Shown here: piece by piece, positions 31,522-40,178 of the stretch | Numbering within the stretch: position 1 is the first letter of the stretch | Layout: every line of letters starts with the position of its first letter | Assembly: GCA_038107835.1 (NCBI GenBank) | Contig: JAYNHH010000024.1 | Location: 1 to 40,178 of the forward strand | Origin: MED-G116 sp038107835 | Lineage (GTDB): Bacteria; Pseudomonadota; Alphaproteobacteria; Puniceispirillales; Puniceispirillaceae | DNA: 40,178 bases | Direction: 5' to 3' | Notes under the pieces: generated by a model | Seen by the model: only the letters and a program-made list of their open reading frames with translations | Told to the model about the DNA's origin: nothing | Database searches by the model: none | Translations under genes and position numbers: made by a program

Positions 31522-31763
31522 TTCCTGGCATTACCTGACACGCCGCGCCGTCGCCTGTGATCCAGATGCCGGGGCGCTGGCACCGTTGTCTGAATTCGGC
31601 CGGCTGTCACCATTGTCTGTTCTGGTTACCTATTCTGGGCAAAAAAAGTCGGATGGAAGACGCTGTTTTTGCGCTCTTTCAATATGCTTGCGCCGATGAA
31701 TGAATGGCGGTCGGCGATTTGTTGATATCGGCGTCGAACCTGCTTTGAAAGGGAGTTTGGAAC

Positions 31764-34202
31764 ATGAAAACGCACGCACGCGTTGTTGTCATTGGGGGCG
31801 GTGTTGTTGGTGTCAGCACCTTGTACCATCTGGCGAAAAAAGGCTGGTCTGACGTTGTTCTTGTGGAACGCAGGGAACTGACCTCGGGTTCGACCTGGCA
31901 TGCCGCCGGCCTGCTGCCGCTGTTCAACATGTCCTATTCCGTTGGCCAGGTGCATAAATATTCGGTCAAATTCTATCAGGAACTGCAGGAAGAGACCGGT
32001 ATGGATGTCGGTTTCCGCAATGTCTCGAACATCCGTCTTGCCTCAAAGCCTGACCGCATGGATGAATATCGGCAATATGCCGGCGTTGCCAGCACCATTG
32101 GCGTCGATGTCCAGATTCTGACCCCTGAGGAGGTCAAGCATTACTGGCCAATGTGCAACACCGATGGCCTGATCGGTGCGATCCGGCACCCGGGTGACGG
32201 CTATATCCAGCCTGCCGACCTGACACAGGCACTGGCACGCGGCGCGCGTGACCGCGGTGCCGAAATCTATCGTAATACCACCGTGACCGCGATCAGCCGG
32301 ACCACCGACGGCGAGTGGAAGGTGACAACCGACAAGGGCGAGATCACCTGCGAGCATGTGGTCAGCTGTTCGGGTAATTTTGCCCGCAAGACAGGTCAGA
32401 TGGTTGGCTTGAACGTGCCGGTGATCCCGGTTGAGCATCAATATATCGTCACCGAGGCGCATCAGGACATCAAGGACCGCCATGCGCGGGGCGAGCCAGA
32501 GATGGGCGTCCTGCGGGATTCCGATGGTCAATGGTACATGCGCGAGGAGGCGGGCGGCCTGATCCTTGGCCCCTATGAAAAGGGCGCGCCAGCCTGCTAT
32601 GTCGATGGACCGGGCGATGATTCTGAATATGAATTGTTCCAGGAAGACCTTGAACGTCTGGAACCGCATATCGAGTCGGCGATGGAACGTGTTCCGGCCT
32701 TTGGCGAGGTTGGTGTGAAAAAGGTCTATAATGGTGCCATTGCCTACACGCCGGATGGCAATCCGATTATCGGTCCGGCATGGGACGTACCGAATTTCTG
32801 GCTGAATGAGGGGCATAGCTTTGGCATCACCGCCGCTGGCGGTGCTGGCTGGCAGCTTGCCGAATGGATCGTCGAGGGCGAGCCAACCATTGATATGCTG
32901 GGCGTCGACCCACGGCGTTATGGCAGCTACACGACGCAATCCTATCTCAAGGTCAAAAATGAAGAAGCCTATGAGAATGTGTTCACCACCCATTACCCGG
33001 ATGAGGAACGGGCTGCCGCGCGGCCGCTGCGCACCGCGCCCTGCTATGACCGGCTGAAGGCCCTTGGTGCCGTGTTTGGCCAGAAGTTCGGCTGGGAGCG
33101 GGCCAACTGGTTTGCGCCGGAGGGAACACCGCAGGAGGATCACTGGTCCTTCCGCCGGTCGAACTGGTTTGAACATGTCGGCAATGAAGTCCGCAACGTT
33201 CAGGCAAATGCCGGTTTGCTGGATATGTCGGCCTTTTCCAAATGCCGTATTTCCGGCCCGGGTGCCGAGGCTTTCCTCGATCATCTTGTTGCCAACAGGC
33301 TGCCACGCAAGGTGGGGCGGGTTGCGCTGTGCCATGCGCTGACTGAACGCGGCGGGGTGCATTCTGAATTTACCATCCAGCGTGAATCTGATGACAGTTT
33401 CTATCTTGTCGCCGCCGGCGCGGCACAGCGGCTGGATCATGACTGGATCAGGAAACATATGCCGGATGATGGCTCTGTCCGTTTCGACAACATTACCAAT
33501 TCCATCGGTGTGCTGGTTCTGGCCGGACCAAAGGCACGTGACATTCTGCAGAAAATCACCCGCGCCGATCTCAGCAATGCGGCCTTTCCGTGGCTGTCCA
33601 GCCGCCTGATCGAGGTAAATCTCGCACCGGCCATGGCGTTCCGGATGAATTTCGTCGGCGAGCTTGGCTGGGAACTGCATCACCCGATCGAGTTTCAGAA
33701 CCATATCTTTGATGCGCTGATGGATGCCGGTGCCGAGTTTGGCCTGAAGCCCTTTGGCATCCGGGCCATGGACGCCATGCGGCTGGAGAAATCCTACCGC
33801 CTTGTTGGCACCGAATTGTCGATCGAATATGCGGCGCTTGAGAGTGGCCTCGACAGGTTTGTTCATCTGAACAAGGGTGATTTCAAGGGACGCCAGAAAC
33901 TCAGCCAGTGGCAGGAAGCCGGCTTTGCGAACACCATGGTCACGCTCGAGGTGCATGACACCACCGATGCCGATGCCATTGGCGGTAACCCGATCATGCG
34001 TCCCGATGGCGAGGTCATTGGCCGCGCGACCAGCGGTGGCTATGGTTTCCGCCTTGAAAAATCCCTTGCCCTGGCGATGGTGCGGCCAGATCTTGCCGCC
34101 GTCGGCACGGAGCTGATGATCGACATTCTTGACCAGCGCCTGCGAGCCACGGTTGTCACCGAATCCCCCTATGACCCGGATAATGAAAAACTGCGCGCCT
34201 GA
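31764..34202 (+). CDS. Dimethylglycine/sarcosine dehydrogenase-like flavoprotein (FAD domain fused to GcvT domain)
   Basis: An 812-residue protein. The N-terminal DAO-type FAD domain has 'VVVIGGGVVGVSTLYHLAKK' and 'GSTWHAAGLLP', whose His (H46) aligns with the covalent FAD-His of dimethylglycine and sarcosine dehydrogenases. 'NPIIGPAWDVPNFWLNEGHS' closes the FAD part. From about residue 430 come the FAO_M and GCV_T parts ('NWFEHVGNEVRNVQANAGLL', 'ARDILQKITRADLSNAAFPW', 'ELGWELHHPIEFQ', 'FGIRAMDAMRLEKSYRLVGT'), which bind folate and make methylene-THF. The substrate is a methylated glycine, dimethylglycine being likely because the MttB homologue follows 46 bases downstream and soxBDAG faces it. 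Confidence 0.9.
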   Translation: MKTHARVVVIGGGVVGVSTLYHLAKKGWSDVVLVERRELTSGSTWHAAGLLPLFNMSYSVGQVHKYSVKFYQELQEETGMDVGFRNVSNIRLASKPDRMDEYRQYAGVASTIGVDVQILTPEEVKHYWPMCNTDGLIGAIRHPGDGYIQPADLTQALARGARDRGAEIYRNTTVTAISRTTDGEWKVTTDKGEITCEHVVSCSGNFARKTGQMVGLNVPVIPVEHQYIVTEAHQDIKDRHARGEPEMGVLRDSDGQWYMREEAGGLILGPYEKGAPACYVDGPGDDSEYELFQEDLERLEPHIESAMERVPAFGEVGVKKVYNGAIAYTPDGNPIIGPAWDVPNFWLNEGHSFGITAAGGAGWQLAEWIVEGEPTIDMLGVDPRRYGSYTTQSYLKVKNEEAYENVFTTHYPDEERAAARPLRTAPCYDRLKALGAVFGQKFGWERANWFAPEGTPQEDHWSFRRSNWFEHVGNEVRNVQANAGLLDMSAFSKCRISGPGAEAFLDHLVANRLPRKVGRVALCHALTERGGVHSEFTIQRESDDSFYLVAAGAAQRLDHDWIRKHMPDDGSVRFDNITNSIGVLVLAGPKARDILQKITRADLSNAAFPWLSSRLIEVNLAPAMAFRMNFVGELGWELHHPIEFQNHIFDALMDAGAEFGLKPFGIRAMDAMRLEKSYRLVGTELSIEYAALESGLDRFVHLNKGDFKGRQKLSQWQEAGFANTMVTLEVHDTTDADAIGGNPIMRPDGEVIGRATSGGYGFRLEKSLALAMVRPDLAAVGTELMIDILDQRLRATVVTESPYDPDNEKLRA

Positions 34203-34248
34203 GCCGCTTGGCCAGTGACAACAGCTTCGCAGGAGAGGAAAAAAGCAA

Positions 34249-35802
34249 ATGTCTGAACCTCAGGTAACAGAGCGGCGCTCGCGTCGCGGCGGCGGGCGTG
34301 ATGCGCGGCGTCAATTGCGGACCGGTGGCGGTGGCGGTGCCAGCGCGCCATTCGTTACGCGCAACATTCCGCCTGTCGATATTCTCAGCGATGAGGCGAC
34401 AGAGATCATCGAGGCCAATGCCGAGACCATCCTTGAGGAAATCGGCATTGATTTCCGTGATGATACGGAGGCGCTCGATATCCTGCGCAATGTCGGCTGC
34501 GACGTAAAAGGTGAACGGGTGCATTTTCCCCGCGGGCTGGCGCGCCAGCTTTGCGCCACGGCCCCTGCCAGCTTCACCCAGCATGCGCGCAATTCTGCCC
34601 GCTCTGTAGAGATTGGCGGTAACAGGACGGTGTTTGCACCTGTCTATGGCCCGCCATTTGTTCGTGATCTTGAGGGTGAGCGCCGTTATGCCACGATGGA
34701 TGATTTCTGCAATTTCGTGAAACTCGTCTATATGCATCCCGGTTTTCACCATTCCGGCGGTACCGTCTGCGAGCCTGTCGATCTGCCGGTGACAAAGCGT
34801 CACCTCGAGATGATCTATGCGCATCAGCGCCTGTCCGACAAGCCCTATATGGGTTCGGTCACGGCCCCCAGCCGGGCGCAGGACACGGTTGATATGTCAA
34901 AAATCCTGTTTGGTGATGAGTTTGTCGCCAACAACACGGTCTGTGTCAGTCTGATCAATGCCAATTCGCCGATGACCTGGGATGACACCATGCTGGGCGC
35001 GCTCAAGGTCTATGCACGGAACAATCAGGCGGTGATCACCGCGCCGTTCATTCTGGCCGGGGCAATGTCGCCGGTCTCGGTTGCTGGCACACTTGCCCAG
35101 ACCCTTGCCGAAGCGATGAGTGGCATCGCCTTCACCCAGGCGGTCAATCCTGGCGCGCCGGTGATTTTTGGTAGTTTTGCCAGCTCGATGTCGATGCAGA
35201 CAGGCGCCCCGACCTTCGGCACGCCGGAACCTGCCAAGGTGCTTTATGGCTGCGCCAAACTGGCCCGCCGTCTTGGGGTGCCGTTCCGTTCTGGCGGATC
35301 GCTTACCGGGGCCAAGACCCCTGATGCGCAGGCCGCCTATGAATCCACCCATACCATTTTGCCAACGGTGATGGGCGGCGTTAATTTCGTCCTGCATGCT
35401 GGCGGCTGGATGGAGGGCGGTCTGGTCGCCGACTACGCCAAGCTGCTGCTTGATGCCGATCAATTGACGATGATGCAGAATCTGGTCGACGGCATTGATG
35501 TGTCGGAAAACGGCCAGGCGATGAATGCGCTTCGCGAAACCGGCCCGGGCCAGCATTTCCTTGGCTCATCCCACACCCAGGCGAATTTTGAGACGGCTTT
35601 CTGGCGCTCGGAAATGGCCGACAACAACACCTTTGAACAATGGTCATCCGAAGGCTGCATCGAGAGCAATGCCAGAGCCCGCGTTCGCGTTCGCGAGATG
35701 CTGGATTCATATCAGGAACCGGCGCTCGATCCGGCGATTGATGAGGCACTGCGCGCCTTTATTGCCCGCCGGATGGAGGAGTTGCCGGACGCCGACTACT
35801 AG
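34249..35802 (+). CDS. MttB-family corrinoid methyltransferase (non-pyrrolysine; glycine betaine candidate)
   Basis: A 517-residue TIM-barrel protein of the trimethylamine methyltransferase family. 'ILEEIGIDFRDDTEALDILR', 'GERVHFPRGLARQLCATAPA', 'FHHSGGTVCEPVDLPVTKRH', 'PVIFGSFASSMSMQTGAPTF', 'GTPEPAKVLYGCAKLARRLG' and 'FVLHAGGWMEGGLVADYAKL' are typical. The frame has no in-frame UAG, so it belongs to the non-pyrrolysine branch, whose known members demethylate quaternary amines such as glycine betaine. The N-terminus has an Arg/Gly-rich stretch ('RRSRRGGGRDARRQLR'). No corrinoid protein is adjacent; the nearest is at 5641. GGAGAGG lies upstream of the ATG. It shares a transcript with the flavoprotein and ends at a strong terminator. 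Confidence 0.92.
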   Translation: MSEPQVTERRSRRGGGRDARRQLRTGGGGGASAPFVTRNIPPVDILSDEATEIIEANAETILEEIGIDFRDDTEALDILRNVGCDVKGERVHFPRGLARQLCATAPASFTQHARNSARSVEIGGNRTVFAPVYGPPFVRDLEGERRYATMDDFCNFVKLVYMHPGFHHSGGTVCEPVDLPVTKRHLEMIYAHQRLSDKPYMGSVTAPSRAQDTVDMSKILFGDEFVANNTVCVSLINANSPMTWDDTMLGALKVYARNNQAVITAPFILAGAMSPVSVAGTLAQTLAEAMSGIAFTQAVNPGAPVIFGSFASSMSMQTGAPTFGTPEPAKVLYGCAKLARRLGVPFRSGGSLTGAKTPDAQAAYESTHTILPTVMGGVNFVLHAGGWMEGGLVADYAKLLLDADQLTMMQNLVDGIDVSENGQAMNALRETGPGQHFLGSSHTQANFETAFWRSEMADNNTFEQWSSEGCIESNARARVRVREMLDSYQEPALDPAIDEALRAFIARRMEELPDADY

Positions 35803-35832
35803 GTCAGCAGACATTCATGCCTCGGAAATCAC

Positions 35833-35863
35833 AAAAGCCCCGGTCATCTGGCCGGGGCTTTTT
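35833..35863. terminator. Strong bidirectional intrinsic terminator between mttB and soxG
   Basis: AAAAGCCCCGG (35833-35843), loop of 8, then CCGGGGCTTTTT (35852-35863). The stem is perfect and has a T-run on both strands, so it can stop the mttB transcript rightward and the soxBDAG transcript leftward. The soxG stop lies 22 bases away. Confidence 0.93.
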
Positions 35864-35885
35864 GCTCGTGAGGCTACCGCTTCAC

Positions 35886-36500
35886 CTAACCCTGAAAGAC
35901 AAAGCCGAACTCAAGTGCCGCATCCTGCAGCCAGTCGAGCGTATAGGCGGCAAAGCTCGTCCGGCAGATCAGCAGGAAGCAATTTTCATCGGTGGCGATC
36001 ATCGTCACACCGGCATGCGCCAGCATCGTCTGCGCACATTGGCCGGGGATGAATTTTTTGGGATGCAGATCAAGCGCACAGCCCTTGGCGAGTACCGCCC
36101 GCACGTCCGGTCCCTCAACCTGCAGAACGCAGAGCGCGTCGGTGACATTTGTCGCGGCGAAATGCTGGCCAGCAAGATCGTCACTGATCTTGCGCCGCAG
36201 ATCGCGCTCCATGCCGGCCTCGCACAGCAGCAGCGCCTCATCCGGGCCAAGCCAGACAATGTGCCGGGCTCCGGCTGAACTGACCATATTGTTGGCCGGG
36301 GGAAACTCACAGCCTGTATGGTTCCAGATCACCTTGGCGAAGGCCTTGGTGCCGCGGATGTTGATCTTGCCAATATGCGCCACCTCCTGAACGCGCAGGC
36401 CGGCGCTGCCACCATCTGGGGCGGCGGTACTCATACCGGCGCGCCCGGCAAGGGCGCTGCGGCCCGGAAGCATTGCATCACCTGTCATGATATCAGCCAT
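35886..36500 (-). CDS. soxG: Sarcosine oxidase gamma subunit
   Basis: A 204-residue subunit with the GcvT-like gamma fold: 'VAHIGKINIRGTKAFAKVIW', 'HIVWLGPDEALLLCEAG', 'LQVEGPDVRAVLAKGCALDL', 'FIPGQCAQTMLAHAGVTMIA'. It is part of the heterotetrameric enzyme that oxidises sarcosine to glycine and passes the methyl carbon to THF. ATG 36500 overlaps the soxA stop region by 8 bases, with GGAGAG about 8 bases upstream. An in-frame start at 36542 lies deeper inside soxA and is less likely. Confidence 0.93.
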   Translation of the reverse strand: MADIMTGDAMLPGRSALAGRAGMSTAAPDGGSAGLRVQEVAHIGKINIRGTKAFAKVIWNHTGCEFPPANNMVSSAGARHIVWLGPDEALLLCEAGMERDLRRKISDDLAGQHFAATNVTDALCVLQVEGPDVRAVLAKGCALDLHPKKFIPGQCAQTMLAHAGVTMIATDENCFLLICRTSFAAYTLDWLQDAALEFGFVFQG

Positions 36501-39500
36501 TGATCCGCTCTCCTTTCGCGTCAAAGAACGTCGGCTCGACAATTTCCGCCTCGATCACATCGCCATCGAGCATCGGAAAATACACCGTCGAACCCAGCAT
36601 GCTATGGCCGCCCTTGAGCATCGCCATGGCAATCGACGAGCCGACATTCGGCGAATAATAGGACGATGTCACCTGGCCAAGCATTTCCATTGGCATCGGC
36701 TGGTCCGGGTCAATCACCGCATGCGCTCCCTCGGGGATCACCCGCTGGCTGTCGGTTGTCAGGAGGCCGACAAGCTGTTTGCGGTCGTCAAAGCCCATCG
36801 AGGCTCTGGCCAGCGCCCGCTTGCCGATGAAATCGGGTTTCACATCAGACACGATCCAGTCCATTTTCAGGTCCTGCGGCGTGACCGAACCATCGGTTTC
36901 CTGGCCAACGATGATGAAGCCCTTCTCGGCGCGCAGCACATGCATCGCCTCGGTGCCATAGGGGGTAATGCCGAACTCAGCACCGGCCTCCATCAACAAG
37001 GTCCAGAGCGCCAGCCCGTGGCGTGCCTTGACATTGATCTCGTAGGACAGCTCGCCGGTAAAGGAAATCCGGAAAAGCCGTACCGGCAATCCACCAAGAT
37101 GCGCTTCCTGCATCGACATGAACGGAAATGAGGAGGCGCTGAGATCGATATCAACACCAGCTGCCTCAAGGATTTTTGCGGCATTCGGCCCGGACAGGGC
37201 GGCAACGGACCATTCCTCGGTCACCGAGGTCAGATATACCTTGAGTTCCGGCCATTCCGTCTGCAGCCATTCCTCCATCCAGTCAAGGACACCAGCGGCT
37301 CCGCCGGTTGTCGTTGTCATGTGGAAATGATCTTCGGCGAGGCGCGTCGTCACACCATCATCCATGACCATCCCGTCATCCTTGAGCATCAGCCCATAGC
37401 GGCATTTGCCAACGCCGAGCTTCAGCCAGCTGTTGGTATAGATGCGGTTGAGAAACTCGGCGGCATCCGGCCCGCGAATGTCGATCTTGCCAAGCGTTGA
37501 GGCGTCCAGAAGACCAGCCGTTGTCCGCGCTGCCAGCACCTCGCGGTTGACCGCCTCGGTCATGGTCTCACCCTCCTTGGGGTAGTACCAGGCGCGCATC
37601 CACTGGCCGACATGCTCAAAACTGGCACCGTTGGCGCGGTGCCAGTCATCCATGCGTGTCAGCCGCGTGGGATCGAACAGATGGCCGATATCGCGCGCGG
37701 CAATTGCGCCGATATTTGCCGGTGTGTAGGGCATGCGGAACGTCGTTGTGCCAACTTTGGGGATCTCACTGCCAAGCGCGTCGGCGAGAATGGCCAGCGC
37801 GTTGATGTTCGATGTCTTGCCCTGATCGGTTGCCATTCCCATCGTGGTGTAGCGTTTGAGATGCTCGACTGACTGAAAGCCCTCGCGCGCGGCAAGCGCA
37901 ACGTCAGATGCTGTTACATCATTCTGGAAATCGACAAACGCCTTTGGCCCTCTGCCCGGACCCTCACCATTGGTGATTTTCCATGCGGCGAGTGGACGCC
38001 AACTCTGTTTTGGCGTGTCCAGAGCGGGGGCCTCGATGGTGGCAGACGTCTTGAACCCGGCGGCGCTGGCGGCCTTGGCACCAGCCCGTGCGCCTTCGCG
38101 CAGTGCCGCGCCAAGATCGAAACTGCCATTGCACGCCCCGGCGTTGAATGAGGCTTCATGCGTTGCCGACGGTTTGAAACACAGGGTCCGGTCATCCCAT
38201 TCCAGCTTGCCGCGTGCCTGCGAATGCAGATGCACCGCGGGGGACAGGCCGCCCGACATGGCGATCAGGTCACAATCCATATGAACGGCATCACCAATGA
38301 TCTGGGTGGCCCCCTCATTGACAGGGCAGATCTCGACGCGGGCCACACGCTGGCCGCCATGGGCAAGCGTGACCGCATGCCCGGCCATGATCATGATCCC
38401 TGCATCCCTGGCGGCAGTGATCAATGGCCCAGCCGCACCGATCCGCAGATCGACCACGACCACATTCGCGCCGGCCTCATCAAGGCTGAGCGCGGTTCGG
38501 TAGGCATCATCATTATTTGTCACCACAATCGCGCGGTTGCCAGGCAGAACGCCATAGCGGTTGACGAAATTGCGCACCGCGCCTGCCAGCATCACACCAG
38601 GCAGATCATTGCCGGAAAACACCAGGGGCCGTTCATGCGCGCCCTGCGCCAGCACGGTCTGGCCGGCCCGCACTTTCCACAGCCGCTGGCGCGGCAGATG
38701 CGCCGGCCGCTCAGCCAGATGGTCGGTGACGCGCTCCACAAGCGTCAGGTAATTATGGTCCATATAGCCAAACACCGTCGTGCGTGGCAGCAGCGTCACC
38801 TCGGGCATCGCTTCAAGTTCGGCAACCATCCCGGCGATCCAGATGCTTGCATCCACACCTTCAATTCGGGTGTCATTCTCAGCCAGCAGCCAGCCGCCAA
38901 ACTCATTCTGCTCATCGGCGAGAATCACCCGGGCACCGCTGCGTCCGGCATGAAGCGCCGCCATCAGGCCTGCGGCGCCGCCTCCGGCAACCAATACATC
39001 ACAATGCGCATGCGTCTTTTCGTACCGGTCCGGGTCGTTATGGTCGTCCGCCACCCTGCCAAGGCCGGCGGCATGGCGAATGACATGTTCATAGCTCATC
39101 CACATCGAGGCCGGCCACATGAAGGTCTTGTAATAGAAGCCAGCCGGAAAGAAGCGCGCCAGCAGCGAATTCACCGCGCCGATATCGAATTTCAGCGAGG
39201 GTGTGCGGTTCTGGCTCTGGGCATACAGCCCCTCAAACAGCTCAATCTGCGTGGCGCGCAGATTGGGTTCGGCATAGGCACCCCGGCCAAGCCGTATCAG
39301 CGCGTTCGGTTCCTCAGACCCACTCCCAAGAATTCCGCGCGGGCGGTGATATTTGAATGACCTGCCAAGCAGATGCACATTGTTGGCCAGCAGCGCCGAG
39401 GCCAGCGTATCACCCTCATAGCCCTGATAGCGCTTACCATCAAAGGTAAAGGTGACAGGCTTTGTCCGGTCAATACGGCCACCGCTGCTGCGCCGGCTTA

Positions 39501-39537
39501 TCTGACGGGCGGCTGGTTTTGCTTTCATCAGTCCCAT
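36493..39537 (-). CDS. soxA: Sarcosine oxidase alpha subunit
   Basis: A 1014-residue subunit. The N-terminal part has 'FTFDGKRYQGYEGDTLASAL' and 'GRSFKYHRPRGILGSGSEEP', a ferredoxin-like region lacking a cluster in this family. The dinucleotide-binding site is 'CDVLVAGGGAAGLMAALHAG', with 'AIVVTNNDDAYRTALSLDEA' later. The C-terminal half is GcvT-like ('LDASTLGKIDIRGPDAAEFL', 'CRYGLMLKDDGMVMDDGVTT', 'FRISFTGELSYEINVKA', 'GTEAMHVLRAEKGFIIVGQE') and binds THF. It holds NAD and the folate site, while SoxB holds the flavins. The ATG overlaps the soxD stop by one base (TAATG), with GGGAGG upstream. Confidence 0.97.
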   Translation of the reverse strand: MGLMKAKPAARQISRRSSGGRIDRTKPVTFTFDGKRYQGYEGDTLASALLANNVHLLGRSFKYHRPRGILGSGSEEPNALIRLGRGAYAEPNLRATQIELFEGLYAQSQNRTPSLKFDIGAVNSLLARFFPAGFYYKTFMWPASMWMSYEHVIRHAAGLGRVADDHNDPDRYEKTHAHCDVLVAGGGAAGLMAALHAGRSGARVILADEQNEFGGWLLAENDTRIEGVDASIWIAGMVAELEAMPEVTLLPRTTVFGYMDHNYLTLVERVTDHLAERPAHLPRQRLWKVRAGQTVLAQGAHERPLVFSGNDLPGVMLAGAVRNFVNRYGVLPGNRAIVVTNNDDAYRTALSLDEAGANVVVVDLRIGAAGPLITAARDAGIMIMAGHAVTLAHGGQRVARVEICPVNEGATQIIGDAVHMDCDLIAMSGGLSPAVHLHSQARGKLEWDDRTLCFKPSATHEASFNAGACNGSFDLGAALREGARAGAKAASAAGFKTSATIEAPALDTPKQSWRPLAAWKITNGEGPGRGPKAFVDFQNDVTASDVALAAREGFQSVEHLKRYTTMGMATDQGKTSNINALAILADALGSEIPKVGTTTFRMPYTPANIGAIAARDIGHLFDPTRLTRMDDWHRANGASFEHVGQWMRAWYYPKEGETMTEAVNREVLAARTTAGLLDASTLGKIDIRGPDAAEFLNRIYTNSWLKLGVGKCRYGLMLKDDGMVMDDGVTTRLAEDHFHMTTTTGGAAGVLDWMEEWLQTEWPELKVYLTSVTEEWSVAALSGPNAAKILEAAGVDIDLSASSFPFMSMQEAHLGGLPVRLFRISFTGELSYEINVKARHGLALWTLLMEAGAEFGITPYGTEAMHVLRAEKGFIIVGQETDGSVTPQDLKMDWIVSDVKPDFIGKRALARASMGFDDRKQLVGLLTTDSQRVIPEGAHAVIDPDQPMPMEMLGQVTSSYYSPNVGSSIAMAMLKGGHSMLGSTVYFPMLDGDVIEAEIVEPTFFDAKGERING

Positions 39538-39941
39538 TATCTGCCTCCCCGCTTGCTGGCCGTGCCACCCGCTTTCCTCGCGGCCGCCTTCTGCCGGGCG
39601 GGTTTCTGCGCTGCCTTTTCCGCAGCCGTGTCCCGCCGCCAGCTTGCCGCATGTGTTTCCAGCGCCTCAGCTTTGCGAGGCAATGCGCCCATTGGATACA
39701 CTTCGATGATCTCGTGGGTCACCGTGTCACGCGCGACATTGAACCAGCGCCTGCAGCCGGCGGTGTGCCGCCATCTTTCCAGAAACAGGCCTTTCGGATT
39801 GTCGCGCAGGAACAGGTAATCAGCGAACTCGGCATCGCTGATGCTGTTTTCAGCAAGCGGACGCGCGATGTGCGCCTCGCCGCCGCAGGCAAATTCGCTT
39901 TCCTCGCGCGGGCCACAATATGGGCAGTTGATAATCAGCAT
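39537..39941 (-). CDS. soxD: Sarcosine oxidase delta subunit with Lys/Ala-rich tail
   Basis: A 134-residue zinc protein. It opens 'MLIINCPYCGPREESEFACG', then 'WRHTAGCRRWFNVARDTVTH'. C6, C9, H59 and C63 match the zinc ligands known for the family. The core ends near residue 90; the remaining 40 residues ('AASWRRDTAAEKAAQKPARQ' onward) are basic and low in complexity, making it longer than usual (about 95-110). It is essential for assembly of the heterotetramer. It sits between soxB and soxA in the standard soxBDAG order. Confidence 0.95.
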   Translation of the reverse strand: MLIINCPYCGPREESEFACGGEAHIARPLAENSISDAEFADYLFLRDNPKGLFLERWRHTAGCRRWFNVARDTVTHEIIEVYPMGALPRKAEALETHAASWRRDTAAEKAAQKPARQKAAARKAGGTASKRGGR

Positions 39942-39962
39942 TTTCCTGTCTCCCAGACCTGC

Positions 39963-40178
39963 CTAATGCGCCACGCCGGCGGCGCCATGCTCATCGATCA
40001 ACAGGCCCGTCTGGAACCGGTCGAGCGTATAGGGCGCGGCAATCCTGTTTGGCCTGTCATTGGCAATCAGATCGGCGAAAACATGGCCGGAACCGGGCGT
40101 TGCCTTGAAACCGCCTGTTCCCCAGCCACAGTTGAAATACAGCCCCTCGACATCGGTCTTCGAGATGATCGGCGAGGC
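39963..40178 (-). CDS. soxB: Sarcosine oxidase beta subunit, partial (only C-terminus in window)
   Basis: The minus strand reads a 71-codon C-terminus ending in TAG at 39965-39963. 'SPIISKTDVEGLYFNCGWGT' then 'GGFKATPGSGHVFADLIAND' and 'YTLDRFQTGLLIDEHGAAGV' match the end of SoxB, the subunit that carries covalent FMN and non-covalent FAD. The rest lies beyond the right edge. It is upstream of soxD by 21 bases in the same operon. Confidence 0.93.
   Translation of the reverse strand, partial: ASPIISKTDVEGLYFNCGWGTGGFKATPGSGHVFADLIANDRPNRIAAPYTLDRFQTGLLIDEHGAAGVAH

Noticed and set aside
31581..31619. Two near-identical 12-base strings (CACCGTTGTCTG, CACCATTGTCTG) 27 bases apart before the flavoprotein gene
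   Set aside because: Only two imperfect copies, no promoter geometry around them; not enough to call an operator.
31691..31733. 7-bp inverted repeat CGCCGAT/ATCGGCG upstream of the flavoprotein gene
   Set aside because: Arms are 29 bases apart and short; likely chance at this GC content.
32043..33956. Long open frame (637 codons) on the minus strand opposite the flavoprotein gene
   Set aside because: It mirrors the codon structure of the plus-strand gene, has no recognisable domain, and the plus-strand protein is clearly a complete known family.
38158..39360. 400-codon plus-strand frame opposite soxA
   Set aside because: Antisense shadow of a firmly identified 1014-residue protein; composition (His, Arg, Gln rich) is typical of reverse-frame translation.

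Overview
The window is a contiguous piece of an alphaproteobacterial chromosome at moderate GC. This rests on gene content and gene order: heparinase-rsmB, ccmABCD with a ccmD-sized gene, SUV3-like helicase-S4 protein-fdxA-carD, xseB-ispA-dxs-tlyA, a DUF1674 (SdhAF4-type) gene and sarcosine oxidase soxBDAG. A marine lineage such as SAR116 would fit the betaine and one-carbon gene load, but I cannot prove the lineage from the sequence. There are no rRNA or tRNA genes, IS elements, CRISPR arrays or phage genes that I can support.

Layout. 1-3167 (minus): heparinase II/III family gene cut by the left edge, then rsmB. 3215-5488 (plus): small SdhAF4-like gene, DUF1491 gene, dusA, yciB/ispZ. 5641-11445 (plus): six-gene corrinoid and folate operon, comprising a corrinoid protein, a DUF1638 protein, a small 'virulence factor' family protein, a MetF-like reductase, a methyl-THF:corrinoid methyltransferase and a RACo-type reductive activator. 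11450-13924 (minus): ccmA-ccmB-ccmC-ccmD haem exporter. 14331-17123 (plus): AcnB-type aconitase with a 17-bp triple repeat in its upstream region and a terminator behind it. 17303-22242 (plus): SUV3-like helicase, S4 protein, TerB-like protein, fdxA, carD. 22354-28044 (plus): prolyl aminopeptidase, an XRE regulator broken by an in-frame amber codon, xseB, ispA, dxs, tlyA. 28050-30734 (minus): aroC, fabI and a glycine-zipper envelope protein. 30931-31521 (plus): pdxH, preceded by a perfect FNR-type box spaced exactly for a class II promoter. 31764-35802 (plus): dimethylglycine dehydrogenase-like flavoprotein and an MttB-family methyltransferase. 35886-40178 (minus): soxG, soxA, soxD and the 3' end of soxB.

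How the parts fit. The two one-carbon regions look like one pathway. An MttB homologue could move a methyl group from a quaternary amine, glycine betaine being the obvious candidate, onto the corrinoid protein. The methyl-THF methyltransferase would pass it to tetrahydrofolate, the MetF-like enzyme would oxidise methyl-THF to methylene-THF, and RACo would repair the oxidised corrinoid. The flavoprotein and tetrameric sarcosine oxidase would then take dimethylglycine to sarcosine and glycine, also releasing methylene-THF. The substrate is inferred from neighbours, not read from the sequence. This split, presumably aerobic corrinoid demethylation system, with two uncharacterised proteins inside its operon, is the most interesting biology in the window.
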